Shown piece after piece: positions 5,341 to 9,349 of a DNA stretch of 9,349 nucleotides (positions are counted from its first letter, which is position 1; the number at the start of each line of letters is the position of its first letter). The position numbers were made by a program, and so were the translations under genes. Location: positions 1 through 9,349 of the forward strand of contig JBEBAU010000023.1 in assembly GCA_041158765.1 (NCBI GenBank). The letters run 5' to 3'. Under the pieces are notes generated by a model. The model searched no databases and was not told the origin of the DNA. It worked only from the letters and a program-made list of their open reading frames with translations. Origin of the DNA: JAQBRD01 sp041158765 (GTDB lineage: Bacteria > Patescibacteriota > Minisyncoccia > Phycocordibacterales > PALSA-1337).

Positions 5341-5531
5341 GACACTTTTTGAATTGTTTGTCGAATGATATTTCAGTAAAAGGTAATTAAAATAACAGTT
5401 TTATGCCTATTTGTGTGCATAACTGTGGATAACTCTGTGGATAGTGTGGGTAAGGGACAGAAAATATGGCTTATATACGTCTTTTTGCTTGTTTGACTTA
5501 TTCACAGTCAAAAAGTGTTTCACGTGAAAAC
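5341..5531. other. oriC: Candidate replication origin (oriC) with DnaA boxes
   Basis: This intergenic region lies between leftward cca (with two intervening tRNAs) and rightward yraN. Four DnaA boxes are packed into 40 bases on the minus strand: TGTGCATAA (5414-5422) and TGTGGATAA (5424-5432) fit the TTATNCACA consensus, while TGTGGATAG (5436-5444) and TGTGGGTAA (5445-5453) each differ by one base. A fifth, TTATTCACA (5498-5506), faces the other way. An AT-rich stretch (about 5350-5410) beside the cluster could be the unwinding element. A parS-like palindrome follows at 5516. There is no protein gene in 5282-5589. No dnaA gene is in the window, so the call rests on motif density. Confidence 0.65.
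5516..5531. promoter_or_regulatory. parS-like site (14/16) beside the DnaA boxes
   Basis: TGTTTCACGTGAAAAC carries the perfect 12-bp palindrome TTTCACGTGAAA and matches the ParB consensus at 14 of 16 positions. It is intergenic, 10 bases from the last DnaA box and upstream of yraN. The preceding AAAAAGTGTTTCAC recurs inverted at 6222-6235. Confidence 0.6.
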
Positions 5532-5574
5532 AACCGGTACTTTATCCTTAATTTATATAGATTTTATCGAGCTC

Positions 5575-5583
5575 TGATAGTAT
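5575..5583 (+). promoter_or_regulatory. Extended -10 promoter of yraN
   Basis: TGATAGTAT is an extended -10 element (TG, one base, TAGTAT). It ends 6 bases before the ATG at 5590, so the transcript would begin at or next to the start codon. Confidence 0.5.
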
Positions 5584-5589
5584 TTCAGT

Positions 5590-5976
5590 ATGAATACGAG
5601 ACAGGTAGGTCAAATAGGTGAGGGTATTGCTTGTGTTTTCCTTGTGAAACAGGGGTATTCTATAGTGGAGCAGAATTATCTCAAGAAATGCGGAGAAATA
5701 GACATTATTGCTAAAAAAGACAAGATTATTCACTTTATTGAGGTCAAATCAACTGTAATCACAAATGAATGGTCAGAATCCAAAAGATCACAGTGGCGTC
5801 CCGAAGATAGGGTACACTATGCCAAACAGCTTCGACAGAGACGGGTGATCATGACATACCTAGCAGAGCGGGGTATAGATCCGGATAGTGATTTCATTGT
5901 GAGTGTTGCAGTTGTATATATTGATATGAAGAAAAGAGTGGGGAGGGTATATCTGATTGAAAATGTGATCATATAG
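5590..5976 (+). CDS. yraN: YraN/UPF0102 family nuclease-like protein
   Basis: This 128-residue protein belongs to the UPF0102 (YraN) family, which has a restriction-endonuclease-like fold; its cellular role is not established, though a DNA-processing role is generally assumed. The family signatures are clear: GQIGEGIACVFLVKQGYSI at 7-25, GEIDIIAKKD at 35-44 containing the acidic pair Glu36/Asp38, and FIEVKS at 49-54 supplying the E-x-K of the nuclease core. The C-terminal half (about 75-128) is somewhat longer than usual and contains the helix PEDRVHYAKQLRQRR. There is no Shine-Dalgarno sequence; the extended -10 lies 6 bases upstream, so a leaderless mRNA is likely. It is the first rightward gene after the putative origin. 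Confidence 0.9.
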   Translation: MNTRQVGQIGEGIACVFLVKQGYSIVEQNYLKKCGEIDIIAKKDKIIHFIEVKSTVITNEWSESKRSQWRPEDRVHYAKQLRQRRVIMTYLAERGIDPDSDFIVSVAVVYIDMKKRVGRVYLIENVII

Positions 5977-6087
5977 CCATCTGAAATAGGTGGGGATGTT
6001 CGCACTAAGAATGGAGTTTTATCAAAGCTTGTGGTACTATGTTCGGGTTACGATTTAGGTTGTAATTTCTTATTTCAAATAGATTTT

Positions 6088-6163
6088 CGGAGCGTGGTGT
6101 AACGGCTAACATCCCTGTTTTGGGAACAGGTGACTCCGGGTTCGAATCCCGGCGCTCCGACCA
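6088..6163 (+). tRNA. tRNA-Pro (anticodon UGG)
   Basis: Acceptor CGGAGCG/CGCTCCG, D arm GTGT-AACGGCTA-ACAT, anticodon stem CCTGT/ACAGG with loop TTTGGGA (TGG at 6121-6123), T arm CCGGG-TTCGAAT-CCCGG, A73 and an encoded CCA (6161-6163) are present. The unusual C1-G72 pair is the proline identity feature in bacteria. Confidence 0.97.
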
Positions 6164-6248
6164 TAAAAAACGACAGTTTTCGGGTCAAGTCAATGATTTT
6201 TGTTAGGTGAAAGCAGGTATTGTGAAACACTTTTTTGTCTTGTCAAAA

Positions 6249-6290
6249 TATGTACAGCTGATACATATGTTGCTATACTTATACATGTAT
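6249..6290 (+). promoter_or_regulatory. Promoter with palindromes, upstream of the HTH gene
   Basis: TGTACA (6251-6256), 17 bases and TATACT (6274-6279) give a promoter for the gene at 6317. Three dyads bracket the -10 box: TATGTA/TACATA (6249-6267), ACATATGT (6263-6270) and ATACATGTAT (6281-6290). The centres of the last two are 19 bases apart. This suits autoregulation by the downstream DNA-binding protein, but is inferred. Confidence 0.5.
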
Positions 6291-6316
6291 AAAAAATCCT
6301 TTAATTATTTCATTTT

Positions 6317-7045
6317 ATGAAAAAGCAAAATGAAAAGCGCCATGCAGTAGATTTGCGCCTCGAAGGGTACTCTCTGAGCTATATTTCAGGTAAAATGGGA
6401 GTTTCAAGGGCTACATTGAGCCATTGGCTACGAGATATTGCATATTCTCCCAATGAATTCACGACAGCGAATGTGAAAAAGGCTCGTATCGCTAGTGCGG
6501 TGAGTAAGAACCGGAATCGCCGCGACGCCATCACCCGAATCAAGCGCGTCGCGGCAACTGAACTCGGCACCACCACCAATCGCGACTGGCTTCTTCTCGG
6601 CCTCGGGCTTTTTGCAAAAACCGGCAGAGCGAGTCCATCACACAGAACAAATACCTCAGGTTCTTTTGGGGGTGGCGCAAATGAGCGAATTGAGCTTTCG
6701 ACAGGGGATGCCAAAATGGGCAGACTTTTCATCCTTTGGCTTACAAAAGGTTTGAATATTCCTGAAAAGCATATTTTCGGACAATTGGTGCTTTCATCTG
6801 GAACTGACCCTAAGTTTTCTAAGCAATTTTGGTCAGAAAGCCTCAAAATTCCTATAGGACATATTTCAACCACCTTACTGCAGGACCGTTCTTTGTCTAC
6901 CAACGCTCGAATCACAGGAAATCCCCGTTTCAGTGGAGCGCCTTTCGGTTCAATTAAGATATATCTCAAAGCAGAAGGACGAACTGATCTCGGTGTTCAA
7001 TTATTCAGAAAAGTGCAGGGAATGCTCGATTCTCTTGTTACATAA
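6317..7045 (+). CDS. Helix-turn-helix protein, CPR-type
   Basis: A 242-residue protein. Residues 7-43 hold a homeodomain-like helix-turn-helix (RHAVDLRLEGYSLSYISGKM followed by GVSRATLSHWLRDIAYS), a pattern I associate with a family common in Patescibacteria. The basic stretch 54-80 (KKARIASAVSKNRNRRDAITRIKRV) may contact DNA. The C-terminal region resembles an altered homing-endonuclease-like fold: DWLLLGLGLF at 90-99, where relatives carry an ALYWGEG-type motif, then RIELSTGDAKMGRLFILWL. The glycine-glutamate of that motif is absent, so catalysis is doubtful. No Shine-Dalgarno sequence is present, and the start follows a 30-base leader. Function is probably DNA binding or regulation, as a domesticated mobile-type protein; this is inference. 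Confidence 0.8.
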   Translation: MKKQNEKRHAVDLRLEGYSLSYISGKMGVSRATLSHWLRDIAYSPNEFTTANVKKARIASAVSKNRNRRDAITRIKRVAATELGTTTNRDWLLLGLGLFAKTGRASPSHRTNTSGSFGGGANERIELSTGDAKMGRLFILWLTKGLNIPEKHIFGQLVLSSGTDPKFSKQFWSESLKIPIGHISTTLLQDRSLSTNARITGNPRFSGAPFGSIKIYLKAEGRTDLGVQLFRKVQGMLDSLVT

Positions 7046-7092
7046 GTAAATCCTTGCTAGTATAAATCCTGTTCAGTTTTGTATTCAGTATT

Positions 7093-7166
7093 GCGGGACT
7101 AGTTTAGTGGTAAAACTACAGTTTTCCAAACTGTTGTCGCCAGTTCGATTCTGGCGTCCCGCACCA
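7093..7166 (+). tRNA. tRNA-Gly (anticodon UCC)
   Basis: Acceptor GCGGGAC/GTCCCGC, D arm GTTT-AGTGGTA-AAAC, anticodon stem ACAGT/ACTGT with loop TTTCCAA (TCC at 7125-7127), T arm GCCAG-TTCGATT-CTGGC, A73 and encoded CCA (7164-7166) are present. It complements the Gly-GCC tRNA at 5211 and reads GGA/GGG. Confidence 0.97.
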
Positions 7167-7207
7167 ATAAAAAGTAGCGCAAAGGAAAGGTGGGACGAGA
7201 CCTATTG

Positions 7208-7242
7208 TATGATATAATCATATAATGTATGATAGTATCATA
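7208..7242 (+). promoter_or_regulatory. Double operator and promoter of the toxin-antitoxin operon
   Basis: Two related perfect palindromes lie head to tail: TATGAT-ATA-ATCATA (7208-7222) and TATGATA-G-TATCATA (7228-7242). Their centres are 20 bases apart, about two helical turns. TATAAT -10 boxes at 7213-7218 and 7221-7226 are embedded in or between them, and the second operator touches the antitoxin ATG. This is a typical site for ribbon-helix-helix autorepression. Confidence 0.75.
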
Positions 7243-7469
7243 TGACTACAATATCAGTACCAATTCCAAGTGATTTGCTTAAGTTTATCGACGACTTTAT
7301 TAGTTCTGGTGAAGCAGAGAACCGCGCTCAAGCCATACGAAAGGCAGTAAGGAAGATGCGTGAACAAGTTGAAATCAATGAAATATTCGAAGCCTCGCAG
7401 CAAATCAAGCAAGGTATTTCATATACCGGCGATTTGAACGATATCCTCAAACAACGAAGGAATGCTTAA
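7242..7469 (+). CDS. Ribbon-helix-helix antitoxin
   Basis: A 75-residue antitoxin. The N-terminal half is a ribbon-helix-helix DNA-binding domain of the CopG/ParD type: beta-strand TTISVPIP (2-9), helix DLLKFIDDFISSGE (11-24), turn, and helix RAQAIRKAVRKMREQ (28-42). The C-terminal part (about 43-75, EINEIFEASQQIKQGISY) is the expected toxin-binding tail. The stop codon overlaps the toxin gene by 8 bases, a translationally coupled arrangement typical of type II modules. The dimer should bind the paired palindromes at its own start and repress the operon, more strongly with toxin bound. The family is clear; the exact subgroup is not. Confidence 0.9.
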   Translation: MTTISVPIPSDLLKFIDDFISSGEAENRAQAIRKAVRKMREQVEINEIFEASQQIKQGISYTGDLNDILKQRRNA

Positions 7470-7722
7470 TATCATTTACTCAGAGAAGTTTGTTGCTCAG
7501 TTTGAGCGTATACCGAGCAAAAAACAGGAAATTGCAATCAAGAAGATTGATGTATTTCGAAACAATCCAAAGCACCCTTCACTTAAGGCGCACAAACTGC
7601 ATGGTGTCCTGAAGGAATTTTTTTCATTTTCTGTTGATCATGAGACGAGAATCATTTTTGAGTATGGTGGAAAGAACACAGTGCATTTTTTGAAGATTGG
7701 TGATCACGAGGTGTATAGATAA
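7462..7722 (+). CDS. RelE/ParE-superfamily toxin
   Basis: An 86-residue toxin, a normal length for the family. It has the RelE-like order: first strand and helix (MLNIIYSEKFVAQFERIPSK), a helix with KKIDVFRNNPKHPSLKAHKL, then LHGVLKEFFSFSVDHETRII and the final strand pair ending in FLKIGDHEVYR. That ending is typical of RelE/YafQ/HigB-like mRNA interferases, which cut mRNA in the ribosome. His82 and Tyr85 near the end are candidate catalytic residues. ParE (gyrase poison) relatives share the fold, so the target is not settled. It overlaps the antitoxin gene by 8 bases and is followed directly by a terminator. Confidence 0.9.
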   Translation: MLNIIYSEKFVAQFERIPSKKQEIAIKKIDVFRNNPKHPSLKAHKLHGVLKEFFSFSVDHETRIIFEYGGKNTVHFLKIGDHEVYR

Positions 7723-7748
7723 AAAACCCCGAGGTGAGTCGAGGTTTT
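7723..7748. terminator. Bidirectional terminator between toxin and alpha-CTD-like gene
   Basis: AAAACCCCGA and TCGAGGTTTT pair with one C-A mismatch around a GGTGAG loop, right after the toxin stop and 4 bases from the stop of the convergent gene. The A- and T-runs on either side fit termination in both directions. Confidence 0.65.
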
Positions 7749-7752
7749 ATGG

Positions 7753-8328
7753 TTACTTAGTGATCTTGAAAGGTTCGATAAAGATTTTACGATTGGTGCG
7801 CTTAACACTAATCTCATACCCTTCAATCATCTTATTGAACCAGCGCTTGAAGCTAAGAGGCAACTGATGTGCATTCTCGAGCCGCAGAAGCTCTGCATAC
7901 ATCTCAGTGCGAACGAGATACTTATATGAACCCTCTTTCGAGAGGAGTATCCCATCCTTTTCAGAATAACCTTCGTTCACAAGACAAACGAGGAGTTGGG
8001 CCAAGGATTTCCATCCGAACGCGTGGCAACACATAATCTCACCTGCTTTTTTACTAAGAAGTTTCGGGACACTATCAATACTCGAATTGGTAAGACTGTT
8101 ACGAGTGTGACTACTCACTGGAAGCGTCGTCACGGGGCGACCCAGCATCAATTCAGGCTCGGGCAGTGCCGAGCTATTCGTCTTTTCGATGAGTGAGATC
8201 GTTATCGACTCCTCTCGAATAATCAAATCGTGGACAGTATTGATACCGAGTGACTTGAGTCGAGCGGCGGTGGGCATGCTGAAACCAATCGATTCCAGGT
8301 CTTTTATTTGCAATTCTTGAGCTTTCAA
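7753..8328 (-). CDS. Protein with two RNA polymerase alpha-CTD-like modules
   Basis: A 191-residue protein with two copies of a helix-hairpin-helix fold like the RNA polymerase alpha C-terminal domain. Copy 1 is at about 10-37 (DLESIGFSMPTAARLKSLGI then NTVHDLI). Copy 2 is at about 66-121 (PVTTLPVSSHTRNSLTNSSI then DSVPKLL, with FGWKSLAQLLVCLVNEGYS matching the alpha-CTD FGKKSLEEI...GLS pattern). The C-terminal 70 residues, ending in KRTNRKIFIEPFKITK, are unrecognised. The start is a TTG at 8328-8326 with a good Shine-Dalgarno GAAAGG 6 bases upstream; the first ATG would remove copy 1. It lies downstream of the 134-residue gene with a hammerhead ribozyme in its leader. It may bind DNA or modulate transcription. 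No polymerase N-terminal domain is present, so it is not RpoA. Confidence 0.78.
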   Translation of the reverse strand: MKAQELQIKDLESIGFSMPTAARLKSLGINTVHDLIIREESITISLIEKTNSSALPEPELMLGRPVTTLPVSSHTRNSLTNSSIDSVPKLLSKKAGEIMCCHAFGWKSLAQLLVCLVNEGYSEKDGILLSKEGSYKYLVRTEMYAELLRLENAHQLPLSFKRWFNKMIEGYEISVKRTNRKIFIEPFKITK

Positions 8329-8393
8329 GGTTCGCCTTTCTTTGTTGCGCTTCTTTTGAGGGAAGCGGGTTTTATGTTACTTTCAAAAAACTT

Positions 8394-8442
8394 CTGTTTC
8401 GTCGTTTCCGACTCATCAGCCGAGACACACATCTCGGGACAG
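8394..8442 (-). ncRNA. Type III hammerhead ribozyme
   Basis: On the minus strand every conserved hammerhead element is present in order. Stem III 5' strand is CTGT (8442-8439), with the U of the GUC site at 8439, and cleavage is predicted after C8438. Stem I is CCGAGA/TCTCGG (8437-8432 with 8425-8420) with loop TGTGTG. The core CTGATGA spans 8419-8413. Stem II is GTCG-GAAA-CGAC (8412-8401). GAAA (8400-8397) follows, and stem III 3' strand is ACAG (8397-8394), whose A pairs with U8439. The open helix is III, hence type III; stem III is short (4 bp). It lies between two co-directional genes, and cleavage would leave a roughly 109-base 5' leader on the alpha-CTD-like gene. This is motif and pairing evidence only; activity is not shown. 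Confidence 0.87.
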
Positions 8443-8443
8443 G

Positions 8444-8472
8444 GGAGGATTTTGGTCAGTTCCTCCGAACTG
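8444..8472 (-). promoter_or_regulatory. Alternative hairpins next to the hammerhead
   Basis: On the minus strand CAGTTC/GAACTG (8472-8467 with 8462-8457) forms a 6-bp hairpin with loop GGAG. The same GGAGGA (8466-8461) can instead pair with TCCTCC (8449-8444). The two structures exclude each other, and the second ends 2 bases before hammerhead stem III. It may bear on ribozyme folding or on mRNA processing. Confidence 0.5.
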
Positions 8473-8485
8473 GTTTGTTTTTTAC
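8460..8485 (-). repeat. UTR repeat, copy 1 (after the 134-residue gene)
   Basis: On the minus strand, GTAAAAAACAAAC followed by TTCGGAGGAA. Both parts recur at 8907-8940 in the same order and orientation. This copy overlaps the end of the 134-residue gene and precedes the hammerhead. Confidence 0.65.
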
Positions 8486-8886
8486 CTTACCTTTTTCATT
8501 AGGAGCCTATCGATGATTTCCCGGAGTTCTTCTTTGTTATTCCAACTTCCGAAGATATCTTCATCAGTCAATCCTGATATCATATGTATTTTTCCATGAA
8601 CCGTTGCTTGGGCCCGGCAATATGATAAGGAAACATTCTTATCCGATAAGTAGATTGCAATCTTATCTTTCGTCAACTTCTCCTCATTAGACAATACTTC
8701 AAGAGGTTCGAAGATGTTACCGTAGCAACAACTGCAAGTAACAACGATTATCAGGTCTGCCTTTTCCCAGAGAACTTTACAGCCGGAACTTATTCCAAAT
8801 GAAGCATAGTGACCAATTTCTATTAACTCGTCGACAAGGTTAGCCCCGATTCCACTTCCTGGATTTCCAATAACCATTATTCTCAT
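8482..8886 (-). CDS. Hypothetical Rossmann-like protein, 134 residues
   Basis: I do not recognise this family. It begins with a strand and glycine-rich loop, MRIMVIGNPGSGIGANLVDE, resembling a nucleotide-binding Rossmann or P-loop start. The classical GKS/T is missing, so ATP/GTP binding is unproven. Residues 38-52 (KVLWEKADLIIVVTC) look like a second core strand, and four cysteines cluster at 36-54 (including CSCC at 51-54). The C-terminus (EELREIIDRLLMKKVR) is an amphipathic helix. It has a strong Shine-Dalgarno AAGGTG 6 bases before the ATG and its own promoter (8984-8957) with a 64-base leader. It is divergent from a TrmB-type regulator and upstream of the ribozyme leader and alpha-CTD-like gene, possibly one transcription unit. 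Confidence 0.75.
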   Translation of the reverse strand: MRIMVIGNPGSGIGANLVDELIEIGHYASFGISSGCKVLWEKADLIIVVTCSCCYGNIFEPLEVLSNEEKLTKDKIAIYLSDKNVSLSYCRAQATVHGKIHMISGLTDEDIFGSWNNKEELREIIDRLLMKKVR

Positions 8887-8906
8887 AATTCACCTTTTTG
8901 TTGTGC

Positions 8907-8940
8907 TTCCTCCGAAGTCAGGTTGTTGTTTGTTTTTTAC
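8907..8940 (-). repeat. UTR repeat, copy 2 (5' leader of the 134-residue gene)
   Basis: On the minus strand GTAAAAAACAAAC (8940-8928) and TTCGGAGGAA (8916-8907), separated by 11 bases, repeat the elements of copy 1 at 8460-8485. The second part forms a small hairpin CTTC-GGAG-GAAG. It lies within the leader, upstream of the gene's own Shine-Dalgarno sequence. Confidence 0.65.
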
Positions 8941-8956
8941 TGAACTTCTACACAAC

Positions 8957-8984
8957 ATTATAGCATCTCTGTCTATATTGTCAA
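8957..8984 (-). promoter_or_regulatory. Promoter of the 134-residue gene
   Basis: On the minus strand a consensus TTGACA (8984-8979) and a consensus TATAAT (8962-8957) are separated by 16 bases. The start is expected near 8950, giving a leader of about 64 bases. Confidence 0.8.
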
Positions 8985-8989
8985 TGTGT

Positions 8990-9009
8990 AATGACACGAT
9001 TGTGTGATT
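8990..9009. promoter_or_regulatory. Imperfect palindrome between divergent promoters
   Basis: AATGACACGATTGTGTGATT agrees with its own reverse complement at 16 of 20 positions. It lies between the -35 boxes of the two divergent promoters, so one bound regulator could control both. The TrmB-type protein encoded on the right is the obvious candidate. Confidence 0.5.
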
Positions 9010-9037
9010 TGACACCTTAAATAATGAGGTATATACT
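9009..9037 (+). promoter_or_regulatory. Promoter of the TrmB-type gene
   Basis: A consensus TTGACA (9009-9014), 17 bases and TATACT (9032-9037) form a near-ideal promoter. The start is expected near 9044, 27 bases before the ATG at 9071. Confidence 0.8.
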
Positions 9038-9070
9038 ATATTTATTAGACTGTCGTAAATAAATGACAAC

Positions 9071-9349
9071 ATGAAAATAGATGAAAAATTGGAACTTTTG
9101 CGCAACATTGGTCTCAGTACTCATGAAATTGCGGCGTATACAGGTCTTCTTAAGACAGGTGGATCTAGTGCCTCTGAATTGGCTACAGAAATTGGGGTAA
9201 AAAGAACCACAATATACCCGATTCTCGAGAATCTCACTGAAAAAGGGCTTGTAGCTGCGTATAAGAAAAGCTTCAAGACCATCTACACCCCTCTCGCACC
9301 AAGCAAACTTGTTTCAAACTATGAACATAAACTGGAGTCGCTTACCAAG
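9071..9349 (+). CDS. TrmB-family transcriptional regulator (partial, 3' end outside)
   Basis: The first 93 residues of a gene that runs off the window. The N-terminal winged helix-turn-helix is that of TrmB: LRNIGLSTHEIAAYTGLLKT (10-29), the recognition region ASELATEIGVKRTTIYPILE (33-52), and a wing LTEKGLVAAYKKSFKTIYTP (54-73). After it comes the start of the coiled helix (KLVSNYEHKLESL) that links to an effector domain not seen here. TrmB proteins regulate sugar metabolism in archaea; many bacterial and CPR relatives have unknown ligands. There is no clear Shine-Dalgarno sequence. It is divergent from the 134-residue gene with a shared operator candidate. Confidence 0.88.
   Translation, partial: MKIDEKLELLRNIGLSTHEIAAYTGLLKTGGSSASELATEIGVKRTTIYPILENLTEKGLVAAYKKSFKTIYTPLAPSKLVSNYEHKLESLTK

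Noticed and set aside
5019..5345. Minus-strand open frames across the tRNA-Arg/tRNA-Gly region (for example 5019-5345)
   Set aside because: They are antisense to two clear tRNA genes. The apparent proteins with GFEPPT or GRIELPS motifs are known artefacts of tRNA reverse complements.
8550..8590. A second CTGATGA on the minus strand, possible hammerhead core
   Set aside because: It lies inside the 134-residue gene (GLTDED). The following AGATATCT palindrome is not followed by GAAA, and no stem I or III with a cleavage triplet is present.
8890..9108. Minus-strand open frame of 72 codons at the right end
   Set aside because: It is antisense to the two divergent promoters and the start of the TrmB-type gene, and has no recognisable content.
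1..9349. Possible use of TGA as a sense codon (as in Gracilibacteria), since none of the 11 complete genes ends in TGA
   Set aside because: All genes are full length without reading through TGA, and a bias toward TAA/TAG (8 TAA, 3 TAG) is expected in an AT-rich genome.
1..9349. CRISPR arrays or insertion sequences
   Set aside because: No regularly spaced repeats, transposase genes or long terminal inverted repeats were seen.

Overview
The window looks like a chromosomal segment of a small-genome bacterium, most likely a Candidate Phyla Radiation (Patescibacteria) lineage. This is inferred from overall style: a single Xer recombinase with a long linker, a GLSYxEI/WLRD-type helix-turn-helix protein of a kind I associate with these genomes, scattered single tRNAs, and several genes whose -10 boxes lie only 6-11 bases before the start codon. 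No ribosomal RNA or lineage-defining marker is present, so the assignment is tentative.

Layout. Bases 1-3012 carry rpsO (ribosomal protein S15, minus), a Xer-type tyrosine recombinase (plus), an unrecognised 160-residue gene (minus) and an exonuclease III family gene (plus). Bases 3013-3522 contain no protein gene. They hold a terminator, a DnaA box, a repeated 9-mer, a good promoter and a roughly 415-base run of stem-loops ending in a strong intrinsic terminator, probably an unidentified structured RNA. Bases 3523-5022 encode the tRNA CCA-adding enzyme (minus). tRNA-Arg(UCG) and tRNA-Gly(GCC) follow on the plus strand. Bases 5341-5589 form an intergenic region with five DnaA boxes, AT-rich flanks and a near-perfect ParB-type (parS) palindrome: a good candidate replication origin. 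Further parS-like sites lie inside and beside cca. Next come a YraN/UPF0102 gene, tRNA-Pro(UGG), a helix-turn-helix gene, tRNA-Gly(UCC) and a ribbon-helix-helix/RelE toxin-antitoxin pair with a double operator at its start.

The right end has two minus-strand genes: a 134-residue unrecognised protein, and downstream of it a 191-residue protein with two modules resembling the C-terminal domain of RNA polymerase alpha. Between them, on the minus strand, lies a sequence that fits a complete type III hammerhead ribozyme (8442 to 8394). It sits in a leader that partly duplicates the 5' UTR of the upstream gene. A divergent, partial TrmB-family regulator gene begins at 9071 and runs off the window, with an imperfect operator between the two promoters.

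How it fits together. cca completes tRNA 3' ends, and one tRNA here (Gly-GCC) lacks an encoded CCA. The DnaA boxes, parS-like sites and divergent cca/yraN arrangement suggest an origin-proximal region where replication initiation and chromosome segregation signals coincide. The most novel-looking items are the hammerhead ribozyme in a gene leader, the structured RNA at about 3107-3522, and the origin/parS cluster.
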